A stretch of DNA of 11,720 bases from DATLFP01 sp035540955. GTDB taxonomy: Bacteria > Actinomycetota > Acidimicrobiia > Acidimicrobiales > CADCSY01. The notes under the pieces are model-generated. The model worked only from the letters and a program-made list of their open reading frames with translations. It was not told the origin of the DNA and searched no databases. The stretch is from contig DATLFP010000003.1 in NCBI GenBank assembly GCA_035540955.1, forward strand, positions 1 through 11,720, in the 5' to 3' direction. Numbering within the stretch: the first letter of the stretch is position 1; each line of letters starts with the position of its first letter. Shown here piece by piece: positions 5,979 through 11,720 of the stretch. The translations under genes were made by a program, and so were the position numbers.

Positions 5979-6677
5979 TCAGTGGGCCTTGGTGGACGGG
6001 ACGATGCGGGGTCGCCACTGGCGGTGCCCGTCCCAGTGGTGACCAACGACCCGCGCCGCCCGCATCGCCTCGAGCATCGAGGCCGGGCCGTCGAAGTCGG
6101 GCATCTCGAGGTAGGCGGCCCCGAGCGCCTCGGGCACGTGGGCGTCGCTGCCGGCGCCGCCGGGCAGGTCCCGCGCCCGCGCCACCTCGGCGGTCCGGGC
6201 GTTGAGCGAGGCGAGCGACGTCTTGGCGTTGAGGACCTCGAGCCCGTCGACGAGGCCGGCGTCGAGCAGCTCGCCCAGCGCCTCCTCCCGCAGGCAGTGG
6301 CGGGTGGGGTCGAACGGATGGGGGATGTACACGAGCCCACCCTGGTCGCGGATCCGCTGGGCGGCCTCGACGTGGCCGATGCCGAACGGCAGCCGCTCGG
6401 TCAGGAACAGCCCGATGATCTCCCCGGCGCCGGTGCGCAGCTCCTCACCGACGATGACGCGGCACGGCAGCGACGTCGCCAGCTCGCGGGCGCCGTTGAT
6501 CGTCGAGTGGTCGGTGATGCACAGCACGTCGATGCCGGCGTCGACGATCGCCTCCTCGAGCTCGTCGGGCGTCGTCGTGCAGTCGCCGGACCACATGGTG
6601 TGGGTGTGGAGGTCGACCCGCACGAAGCCCGGCGGCCGGGGCTCGGCGAGGTGCGGGTGGCGGTCGGCGGCCGGCAT
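5979..6677 (-). CDS. PHP-domain metal-dependent phosphoesterase
   Basis: This 232-residue PHP-superfamily hydrolase shows the full set of candidate metal ligands: DLHTHT (H24, H26), GD at 31-32, ITDH (D56, H57), GEEL (E78 or E79), PHP (H120) and SDAH (D178, H180). The compact single-domain form resembles the RNase AM / 3',5'-nucleotide bisphosphate phosphatase group (YciV/TrpH type), but several stand-alone PHP proteins are uncharacterised and the substrate cannot be fixed from sequence. The start is ATG 6677. It is divergent from the F420 oxidoreductase, with 31 bp between the two ATGs, and lies 13 bp upstream of uppP. The tail (HWDGHRQWRPRIVPSTKAH) is basic and of unknown role. Confidence 0.88.
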   Translation of the reverse strand: MPAADRHPHLAEPRPPGFVRVDLHTHTMWSGDCTTTPDELEEAIVDAGIDVLCITDHSTINGARELATSLPCRVIVGEELRTGAGEIIGLFLTERLPFGIGHVEAAQRIRDQGGLVYIPHPFDPTRHCLREEALGELLDAGLVDGLEVLNAKTSLASLNARTAEVARARDLPGGAGSDAHVPEALGAAYLEMPDFDGPASMLEAMRAARVVGHHWDGHRQWRPRIVPSTKAH

Positions 6678-6697
6678 GACCCGCCGAGGCTAGGGGC

Positions 6698-6702
6698 AGA
6701 GG
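6698..6702 (+). promoter_or_regulatory. Ribosome binding site deciding the F420-oxidoreductase start
   Basis: AGAGG lies 6 nt before ATG 6709. The alternative in-frame TTG at 6703 would leave no spacing, so 6709 is the better start. Confidence 0.6.
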
Positions 6703-6708
6703 TTGGAC

Positions 6709-7659
6709 ATGACGAAGATCGGATTCGCACTGTCAAGCGAGGAGTTCACCGCGCCGGAGCTGATCCGCACCGCGCAGCAGGCGAGGGCGTCGGGCTTCGA
6801 GGACTTCATGATCTCCGACCACTACCACCCGTGGGTCGACCGCCAGGGCAACAGCCCGTTCGTGTGGTCGGTGATCGGCGGGATCGCCGCCACCACCGGC
6901 GCCCGCATCGGCACCGGCGTCACGTGCCCCACGGTGCGCATCCACCCGGCGGTGATCGCCCAGGCGGCCGCCACCTCGGCGACCCTCACCGACTTCTACC
7001 TCGGCGTCGGCTCGGGCGAGGCGCTCAACGAGCACATCCTCGCCGACCGGTGGCCGCCCGCCGACACCCGCATCGCCATGATGGAGGAGGCGGTCGAGCT
7101 CATGCGCCGGCTGTGGACCGGCGAGGTCACCACCTTCGACGGCGAGTACTACGTGTGCGAGAACGCCCGCATCTACAACCTCCCCGACCGGCCCATCCCG
7201 GTCATGGTGTCGGCGTTCGGGCCCAAGGCGGCCGAGGTGGCGGGCCGGATCGGCGACGGGTTCGTGACCACGTCGCCCGACGCCGACAACATCAAGGTGT
7301 TCAACGAGAGCGGCGGCAACGGCAAGCCGGTGCTCGCCATGGTCAAGGTGTGCTGGCACGAGGACGAGCAGCAGGCCCGCAAGCTCGCCTACGAGCTCTG
7401 GCCGAACTCGGGGCTCACCGGCGAGCTCGCCCAGGAGCTTCCAACGCCCCGGCACTTCGAGCAGGCGTGCGAGATGGTCACCGAGGAGATGGCCACGAAG
7501 GGCAAGGCCATGGGTCCCGACCCCGAGCGCTACGTCTCCTCGGTGCGGGAGCACCTCGACGCCGGCGTCACCGAGGTGTACCTGCAGCAGATCGGCCCCG
7601 ACCAGGAGGGCTTCCTGCGCTTCTGGTGGGACGAGGTCGCTCCTAGGCTCGACGTGTGA
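6709..7659 (+). CDS. F420-dependent LLM-class oxidoreductase, glucose-6-phosphate dehydrogenase-like
   Basis: This is a TIM-barrel oxidoreductase of the luciferase-like monooxygenase superfamily, in the subgroup containing F420-dependent glucose-6-phosphate dehydrogenase (Fgd). The 316-residue protein shows SDHYHPW at 36-42 (H38 and W42, equivalent to Fgd H40 and W44), GVGSGEALNE at 99-108 (E104, equivalent to Fgd E109), and the AVIAQAAAT and GRIGDGFVTTS segments. The catalytic/F420-site residues are thus conserved. At the sugar-phosphate site, Thr is kept (T188) but the Fgd Lys198 position is D191. The natural substrate is therefore probably not glucose-6-phosphate; other group members act on alcohols or hydroxy-lipids. 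Its TGA overlaps the GTG of the BON gene. Family is confident; substrate unknown. Confidence 0.93.
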   Translation: MTKIGFALSSEEFTAPELIRTAQQARASGFEDFMISDHYHPWVDRQGNSPFVWSVIGGIAATTGARIGTGVTCPTVRIHPAVIAQAAATSATLTDFYLGVGSGEALNEHILADRWPPADTRIAMMEEAVELMRRLWTGEVTTFDGEYYVCENARIYNLPDRPIPVMVSAFGPKAAEVAGRIGDGFVTTSPDADNIKVFNESGGNGKPVLAMVKVCWHEDEQQARKLAYELWPNSGLTGELAQELPTPRHFEQACEMVTEEMATKGKAMGPDPERYVSSVREHLDAGVTEVYLQQIGPDQEGFLRFWWDEVAPRLDV

Positions 7660-8048
7660 TCAAGCGCCTGGTGAAGACGGCGATCCCGATCAGCCGCGTC
7701 GGGGTCGCGATGTGGGCGTGGCGCAACCGCGACGAGCTCATCGGCTGGGCCGCGTTCGCCGCCGGCGCCGTGCCGAGGCTGGTCGAGGGCGACCGGGCCC
7801 GCGGCGACGTCCTCGCCGAGGCCCGGCTCCGGGCCCGGCTCACGGCCGACGGCCGGACCCGCGGGGCGACCGGGCTGCGGGTGTCGGTCACCGGCGGGGT
7901 GGCCACGCTGACCGGGGTCGTCGACGACGCCGTCCACGACGCCGCCCTCGACGTGGCCACCGACACGAGCGGGATCGCCCGGGTGCGCGACGACCTCCAG
8001 GATCCGGCCCGCCGGCCCGGGTTCGCCATCGCCTTCGGGCGCTCCTAG
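7656..8048 (+). CDS. BON-domain protein
   Basis: This 130-residue protein has a basic start (MIKRLVKTAIPISR), a moderately hydrophobic region up to about residue 43 (WAAFAAGAVPRLV) and a BON-like domain at about 51-118. The BON core follows the usual beta pattern, with LRVSVTGGVATLTGVVDD at 74-91 and a final IARVRDDL. BON domains bind phospholipid or surfaces in proteins such as OsmY and in some channels. No clear signal peptide is seen, so it may act at the inner face of the membrane. The start is GTG 7656, overlapping the upstream TGA (GTGA), so translation is likely coupled to the oxidoreductase. The next gene starts 11 bp after the stop. The specific role is unknown. Confidence 0.82.
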   Translation: MIKRLVKTAIPISRVGVAMWAWRNRDELIGWAAFAAGAVPRLVEGDRARGDVLAEARLRARLTADGRTRGATGLRVSVTGGVATLTGVVDDAVHDAALDVATDTSGIARVRDDLQDPARRPGFAIAFGRS

Positions 8049-8059
8049 ATTCACTCGCC

Positions 8060-8437
8060 GTGCCCGTCGAGCCCGGATTGTCCGCCGAGGTGGAGCTCCT
8101 CGTCACCGACGCCGACACCGCGGTGGCGTTCCGCTCCGGCGAGGTGCCGGTCCTCGCGACCCCCCGGGTCGTGAGCCTGTGCGAGGAGGCCAGCGTGGCC
8201 GCCCTCGTCGGCCGGCTCGAGCCGGGCAGCACGACGGTGGGTCACACCGTGCAGCTCGACCACGTGGCCCCCACCCGGGTCGGCACCTCGGTGCGGGCCG
8301 AGGCCACCCTCCTCAAGGTCAACGGCCGCCGGCTCACCTTCTCGGTGGCGGTGTCCGACGCCCGGGGCCTGGTCGCCGCCGGCAAGATCACCCGGGTCAT
8401 CGTCGACGCCGAGCGCTTCCTCGAAAAGGCCCACTGA
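8060..8437 (+). CDS. FlK-like hotdog-fold thioesterase
   Basis: This 125-residue single-hotdog protein resembles the fluoroacetyl-CoA thioesterase family (FlK). The FlK catalytic residues Thr42, Glu50 and His76 find counterparts in T34 (ATPRVVSL), E42 (LCEEAS) and H68 (QLDHVAPT) with identical spacing (8 and 26 residues). The TTVGHTVQLDH, VGTSVRAEATL and NGRRLTFSVAVSD segments also follow the family. The C-terminal segment reads GKITRVIVD where FlK-type proteins usually carry a HxR element. Most such homologues hydrolyse unknown small acyl-CoAs and nothing here indicates fluoroacetate. The start is GTG 8060; no strong ribosome binding site is visible. It is the last gene of the rightward unit and is convergent with the luciferase-domain gene. 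Confidence 0.85.
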   Translation: MPVEPGLSAEVELLVTDADTAVAFRSGEVPVLATPRVVSLCEEASVAALVGRLEPGSTTVGHTVQLDHVAPTRVGTSVRAEATLLKVNGRRLTFSVAVSDARGLVAAGKITRVIVDAERFLEKAH

Positions 8438-8470
8438 GGCCTGGCCTGTTCCATCCACGGCAGAGCGATA

Positions 8471-8505
8471 CCGGTGATCGCGGCCTCATGAGCCCGAATC
8501 ACCGG
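8471..8505. repeat. Inverted repeat in convergent gap, possible bidirectional terminator
   Basis: CCGGTGAT (8471-8478) and ATCACCGG (8498-8505) form a perfect 8-bp stem around a 19-nt loop. An alternative smaller hairpin is GCGAT-N7-ATCGC (8465-8481). It lies in the 132-bp gap between two convergent genes, where a bidirectional terminator is expected, but no T-run follows on either side. The rest of the gap (8438-8569) holds only a short GCATC-A-GATGC palindrome at 8515-8525 and no gene that I can support. Confidence 0.35.
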
Positions 8506-8569
8506 CATTGCGTTGCATCAGATGCGCGTGAACCGGCCCCGAAGCCCAGAATCGGTGGGCCACCGTCGG

Positions 8570-8965
8570 TCAATGGAAGCGCCTGCGCCGTTCAAGCTCG
8601 GCTCCGACCGGCGGTTCCTTCGGCGTTGCTCCCTCCGGTGGGCGATGGGCCTGCGCCGCCACCTCGACCAAGGATCTCAGCCAGTGGAGATCGTCGCGAT
8701 CCCGGACGCGGAGCTCCACCCAGTCAGAGGTCGACGGGCGCAGCTCCACGCGAGGATCCGCCTTCAGCTCCGGCCGCCGCGCACGGATGGCCGTTCGCGT
8801 CAGCCGCAAGTCGATCACCGTTGACTCGTCGAAGTGGGCGATCTCCTTGCCGTTGACCCAATAGGCGTCGGCGTCGCCCAGCCCTGACGGGCTGAGCGTC
8901 ACTCCGTCAACCGACATGATGCAGCTCTCGATCTCGCGGCGTAGCGACGTCGACCATGGCCTCAT
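8570..8965 (-). CDS. Small 'luciferase domain' (PF17648/DUF5519-like) protein
   Basis: This 131-residue protein resembles the small domain that databases call 'luciferase domain', unrelated to LLM oxidoreductases and of unsettled function. Supporting features are the order of segments: a weak first strand (GVTLSPSGLGDADAYWVNGKE), the KEIAHFDESTVIDLRLTR core at 40-57, a SDWVELRVRDRDDLHWLRSLVEVA segment at 80-103 and a variable charged tail. The start is ATG 8965; a second in-frame ATG occurs at codon 17. It lies 26 bp downstream of tldE on the same strand. Codons ending in A or T (TCA, GAT, GTT, CCA, GGA, TTG) are clearly more common than in neighbouring genes, suggesting a different origin. 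The family call is from pattern memory and is moderate; function is not known. Confidence 0.72.
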   Translation of the reverse strand: MRPWSTSLRREIESCIMSVDGVTLSPSGLGDADAYWVNGKEIAHFDESTVIDLRLTRTAIRARRPELKADPRVELRPSTSDWVELRVRDRDDLHWLRSLVEVAAQAHRPPEGATPKEPPVGAELERRRRFH

Positions 8966-8991
8966 CTCGCGTCACCGACTTCGACCTCGCT

Positions 8992-10329
8992 CTACGAGCC
9001 CGAGAGCGAGACGCCTTCGATGGCGAGCATGGGGGCGCCGGTGCCGCCGATCCAGTGGACCTCGGCGCCGACGGCGACCACGTCGAGCAGCATGCGCTGG
9101 ATGGTGGAGGCGATGGTCGCCTCCCGGACGGGGTCGGCGAGGGCGCCGTCGCGGATGAGGCGACCGGTCATGCCCACCGAGAAGTCGCCGCTGATCGGGT
9201 TCACCCCCGAGTGGAGGCCGCTCATCGACTGGATGTAGACGGCGTCCCCCACCGAGGCCAGCAGGTCGTCCTCGGCGAGGGTCCCCGGCGCCAGCTTGAG
9301 CGCCCGGGGCGACGTCGACGGCGTGGACGCGTAGCCGCGGGTGGCCGACGCCGTGGACGCCGTCTTGGCCTTGCGGGCCGACCACGACGCGTGGAGGAAG
9401 CCCTGCAGGACGCCGGCGTCGATCAGCGCGGTGCGGCGCGACGCCAGCCCCTCGCCGTCGTAGGTCGAGGCGAGGGCGCCGGGGTCGGTGGCGTCGTCGA
9501 CCAGGGTGAACGCCGGCGCCGCCACGGCGTCGCCGACCCGGTCGGCGAACAGCGAGCGGCCCTTCAGCACCGCCTCGCCGGTGAGCGTGCTGCCGATGAC
9601 GCTCAGCAGGTTGGCCGCCATCCACGGGTCGAGCACGATCGTGGTGCGCCGGCTCTCCGGCTTGCGGGACCCGATCAGGGCGGCGGCCCGCTCGCCCGCC
9701 TTGTGCCCGGTGCCGGCGAGGTCGAGGCCGGCGAGGCGCCGGTCGGCGTCGTAGGCGTAGGCCTCGTGGCGCTCGGCGCCGTCGATCACGAGGGCCTCGG
9801 CCAGCGCCCGGCACGACGTGGCCTGGTCGGTGATGCGGATGCCGGTGGTGGTGACGATCGCCTTCTCGCTGAAGCTGTCGGAGAACTCGGCGAGCGTGGC
9901 GCTGTCGACGCGCGGGTCGGCGGCGAGCACCGCCGCCTCCAGGGCCAGTGCCAGGTCGACCTTCCGGGCGGCGTCGAGGGCGACCAGGTCGTCGTCGACC
10001 ACCGACCGGAACGCCGGCTCCACGCCGTCGGGGACGGCGAGGCCGTTGGCGTCGTCGGGGCTGCCGTGCACGGCGTTGTCGCGGGCGTCCTCGAGGGCGC
10101 CGGCGATGGCCGCCGGGTCGAGGGAGCCGACCGACGCGAAGCCCTGCTTGCCGTCGACCACGACCCGCACGCCGACGCCGCCGCTCGTCGCCTGCTCGAG
10201 GGTCTCGACCTCGCCCTTGCGGGCGCGCGCCGTCGTCTCCCGCGACCGGGCGACGTAGACCTCGACCTCCTCGTTCGCCTTCGCCCCGGCGATGATCCCG
10301 TCGGCGATGCCCAGCAGCTCCTCGCTCAT
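8992..10329 (-). CDS. tldE: TldE/PmbA, partner subunit of the TldD metalloprotease
   Basis: This is the 445-residue, non-catalytic-type member of the TldD/TldE (peptidase U62) pair. In Escherichia coli the heterodimer trims the microcin B17 leader and degrades the antitoxin CcdA. The family pattern is visible: EVEVYVARSRETTARARKGEVETLEQ split over about 21-46, GVGVRVVVDGKQGFASVG at 51-68, IVLDPWMAANLLSVIGSTLTGEAVLKGRS across 231-259 and GLHSGVNPISGDFSVGMTG at 381-399. No HExxxH motif is present, as expected for TldE. The ATG at 10329 overlaps the tldD TGA (ATGA), so the two subunits are probably made in balanced amounts by coupled translation. It is followed 26 bp later by the luciferase-domain gene. 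Confidence 0.95.
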   Translation of the reverse strand: MSEELLGIADGIIAGAKANEEVEVYVARSRETTARARKGEVETLEQATSGGVGVRVVVDGKQGFASVGSLDPAAIAGALEDARDNAVHGSPDDANGLAVPDGVEPAFRSVVDDDLVALDAARKVDLALALEAAVLAADPRVDSATLAEFSDSFSEKAIVTTTGIRITDQATSCRALAEALVIDGAERHEAYAYDADRRLAGLDLAGTGHKAGERAAALIGSRKPESRRTTIVLDPWMAANLLSVIGSTLTGEAVLKGRSLFADRVGDAVAAPAFTLVDDATDPGALASTYDGEGLASRRTALIDAGVLQGFLHASWSARKAKTASTASATRGYASTPSTSPRALKLAPGTLAEDDLLASVGDAVYIQSMSGLHSGVNPISGDFSVGMTGRLIRDGALADPVREATIASTIQRMLLDVVAVGAEVHWIGGTGAPMLAIEGVSLSGS

Positions 10330-11717
10330 GACGCGGTGCCGCCCACGGTGAGGGCCGCCACCCGCAGGGTCGGCTGGCCCATGCCGACGGGGACCGACTG
10401 GCCGTCCTTGCCGCACATGCCGCCGCCGTCGGCGAAGGCGAAGTCGTTGGCGACGGCGTCGATGCCCCGCAGCACGTCGGGCCCGTTGCCGATGAGGTTC
10501 GACTCCCGCAGCGGGTCGGTGATCTCGCCGTCCTCGATCAGGTAGCTCTCGACCATGCCGAACACGAAGTCGCCGCTGGCGGTGTCGACCTGGCCGCCGC
10601 CGAGCTTCTTCACGAACACGCCCCGCTCGGTGGAGGCGATGATGTCGTCGGGGTCGCTCTCGCCGTTCAGCAGGTAGGTGTTGGTCATGCGCACCATCGG
10701 CAGCACCTTGTAGGTCTGCCGGCGGCCGTTGCCCGACTGGCCCCGCTTCTCCTTGCGGGCCCGCAGGCCGTCCCACATGTAGTCGGCGAGCATCCCGTCC
10801 TGGATGAGGACGTTGCGGCTCGCGGGGTGCCCCTCGTCGTCGACGCCGAGGTGGCCCCACGCCCCGGCGACGGTGCCGTCGTCGATCAGCGTGACGAGCG
10901 GGCTCGCCACCTGCTCGCCCACGCGGCCGGCGAAGGTCGACGCCCCCTTGCCCACGAGGTCGGCCTCGAGCCCGTGGCCGCACGCCTCGTGGAACAGCAC
11001 GCCGCCGCTCCCGGCGGCGATCACCACTGGCAGGGTGCCCGACGGCGCGGGGCGGGCGTTGAGCTTGAGCAGGGCGCGGCGGGCCGCCTCCTCGGCGACC
11101 TCCTCCGGCGACCGCTCGTCGAAGATCTCCCAGCCCCGGGCGCCGGCGACGGCCTCGAAGCCGGTCTGCATACCGGTGTCGCCCAGCGCCACCGTCTGCA
11201 CCACCAGCCGGGTGCGGGTCTGGTCGTCCTCGGCGAAGATGCCGTCGCTGTTGGCGACGACGAACCGGCGGCGGTTGTCGCCGTAGCCGGCCATGACCTG
11301 GCGGATGTCGTTGCCCGCCGCCTTCGCCGCCGCCTCGGCCCGCCGCAGCAGCTCGACCTTCTGCGCCTTGCTGATCGACTCGGGCCGGATGTCGATCGGT
11401 GCCGGCGTGACCGCCCGCCGATCGAGGGCGACGGTGCGCACCCCGGCGTTGGCGCCCCGGGCGGCGGCCGACGCCACCGCGGCGGCCTCCAGCAGCCCGG
11501 CCTCGGTGAGATCGGTGGTGTGGGCGAAGCCGGTCGACTCCCCCGTCACCACCCGGATCCCGGCGCCCCGCTCGCGGCCCGAGCTCAGCTCCTCGATGCG
11601 CCCGTCGTCGAGCATCGCGCTCGACGCCACCCGGTCCTCGGCGAACACCTCGGCGAAGTCACCGCCGTCCCGGAGCGCCCGCCCCAGCACCCGCTCCAGC
11701 ACGTCCTGGTCGATCAT
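10326..11717 (-). CDS. tldD: TldD metalloprotease subunit
   Basis: This is the zinc-containing catalytic subunit of the TldD/TldE protease, which unfolds and degrades or trims small peptides threaded into the complex. The 463 residues carry the metal motif HEACGH at 243-248 (HExxxH) and the third-ligand region GGGMCGKDGQSVPVG at 431-445 with C435. Other typical segments are GDFAEVFAEDR at 19-29, GAGIRVVTGESTGFAHT at 51-67, GLRARKEKRGQSGNGRR at 317-333 and SGDFVFGMVESYLIEDGEIT at 381-400. The chosen ATG lies only 3 bp from the window edge. The N-terminus resembles that of homologues, so the gene is probably complete, but a start slightly upstream outside the window cannot be excluded. The promoter is outside the window. 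Confidence 0.95.
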   Translation of the reverse strand: MIDQDVLERVLGRALRDGGDFAEVFAEDRVASSAMLDDGRIEELSSGRERGAGIRVVTGESTGFAHTTDLTEAGLLEAAAVASAAARGANAGVRTVALDRRAVTPAPIDIRPESISKAQKVELLRRAEAAAKAAGNDIRQVMAGYGDNRRRFVVANSDGIFAEDDQTRTRLVVQTVALGDTGMQTGFEAVAGARGWEIFDERSPEEVAEEAARRALLKLNARPAPSGTLPVVIAAGSGGVLFHEACGHGLEADLVGKGASTFAGRVGEQVASPLVTLIDDGTVAGAWGHLGVDDEGHPASRNVLIQDGMLADYMWDGLRARKEKRGQSGNGRRQTYKVLPMVRMTNTYLLNGESDPDDIIASTERGVFVKKLGGGQVDTASGDFVFGMVESYLIEDGEITDPLRESNLIGNGPDVLRGIDAVANDFAFADGGGMCGKDGQSVPVGMGQPTLRVAALTVGGTAS

Positions 11718-11720
11718 GTG

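Noticed and set aside
5796..7646. A 616-residue plus-strand open frame
   Set aside because: It is antisense to uppP and the PHP gene and out of frame with the oxidoreductase; composition is that of a shadow frame.
8427..8443. AGGCC-CACTGA-GGCCT hairpin over the stop of the thioesterase gene
   Set aside because: The stem is only 5 bp with no T-run; too weak to call a terminator.
8515..8525. GCATC-A-GATGC palindrome
   Set aside because: The 5-bp arms with a 1-nt loop cannot form a hairpin and are expected by chance at this length.
8956..10545. A 529-residue plus-strand open frame opposite tldE
   Set aside because: TldE motifs on the other strand are clear, and the plus-strand product is a Gly/Arg/Ala/Val-rich shadow.
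1..11720. CRISPR, tRNA/rRNA, insertion sequences, phage or toxin-antitoxin genes
   Set aside because: I saw no repeated spacer-like units, no tRNA cloverleaf, no transposase or integrase motifs and no toxin-antitoxin pair.

Overview
The window is a very GC-rich, densely packed stretch of chromosome with G/C at nearly every third codon position, frequent GTG starts and many 1-4 base stop/start overlaps. An F420-type luciferase-like oxidoreductase, a HrcA-type CIRCE operator and a moeA/galU/FmdB-type neighbourhood resembling that of mycobacteria point to an actinobacterium. The Acidimicrobiia are my best guess, but the sequence does not prove this. There is no rRNA, tRNA, transposase, integrase or CRISPR array. 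No gene-free stretch exceeds about 130 bp.

Region A (1-3252, minus strand) is one translationally coupled operon read leftward: plsY (acyl-phosphate glycerol-3-phosphate acyltransferase), a membrane-anchored GGDEF protein with an intact catalytic motif and I-site, galU (UDP-glucose synthesis) and moeA (molybdenum cofactor, cut by the window edge). Each stop overlaps the next start (TGATG, ATGA, GTGA). A second-messenger synthase therefore sits inside an envelope-precursor operon.

Region B (3253-5140, plus strand) diverges from it. The short divergent spacer holds a nearly perfect CIRCE inverted repeat (3267-3293), the operator of the heat-shock repressor HrcA. It lies 22 bp before a small FmdB-type zinc-ribbon protein with a Ser-rich tail. 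This protein resembles the mycobacterial redox-regulated chaperone Ruc (Rv0991c), whose gene also lies near galU and moeA1. After it come a methylthioadenosine phosphorylase (22 bp gap) and an SAF-domain, CpaB-like membrane protein with a strong ribosome binding site.

Region C (5153-6677, minus strand) holds a PHP-domain metal-dependent phosphoesterase followed by uppP (undecaprenyl-diphosphatase). Region D (6709-8437, plus strand) diverges from it: an F420-dependent oxidoreductase of the glucose-6-phosphate dehydrogenase-like group, a BON-domain protein overlapping it by 4 bp, and a fluoroacetyl-CoA-thioesterase-like hotdog protein with a complete Thr-Glu-His triad.

Region E (8570-11717, minus strand) holds the metalloprotease pair tldD-tldE (pmbA), overlapping by ATGA, followed 26 bp later by a small PF17648-like 'luciferase domain' gene. 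That gene and its flanks use visibly more A/T-ending codons than the rest and may be a recent arrival. An inverted repeat (8471-8505) lies in the convergent gap between regions D and E.

The most notable signal is the CIRCE site between the plsY-GGDEF-galU-moeA operon and the ruc-like gene. It ties a redox chaperone gene, and possibly the envelope operon too, to heat-shock control.
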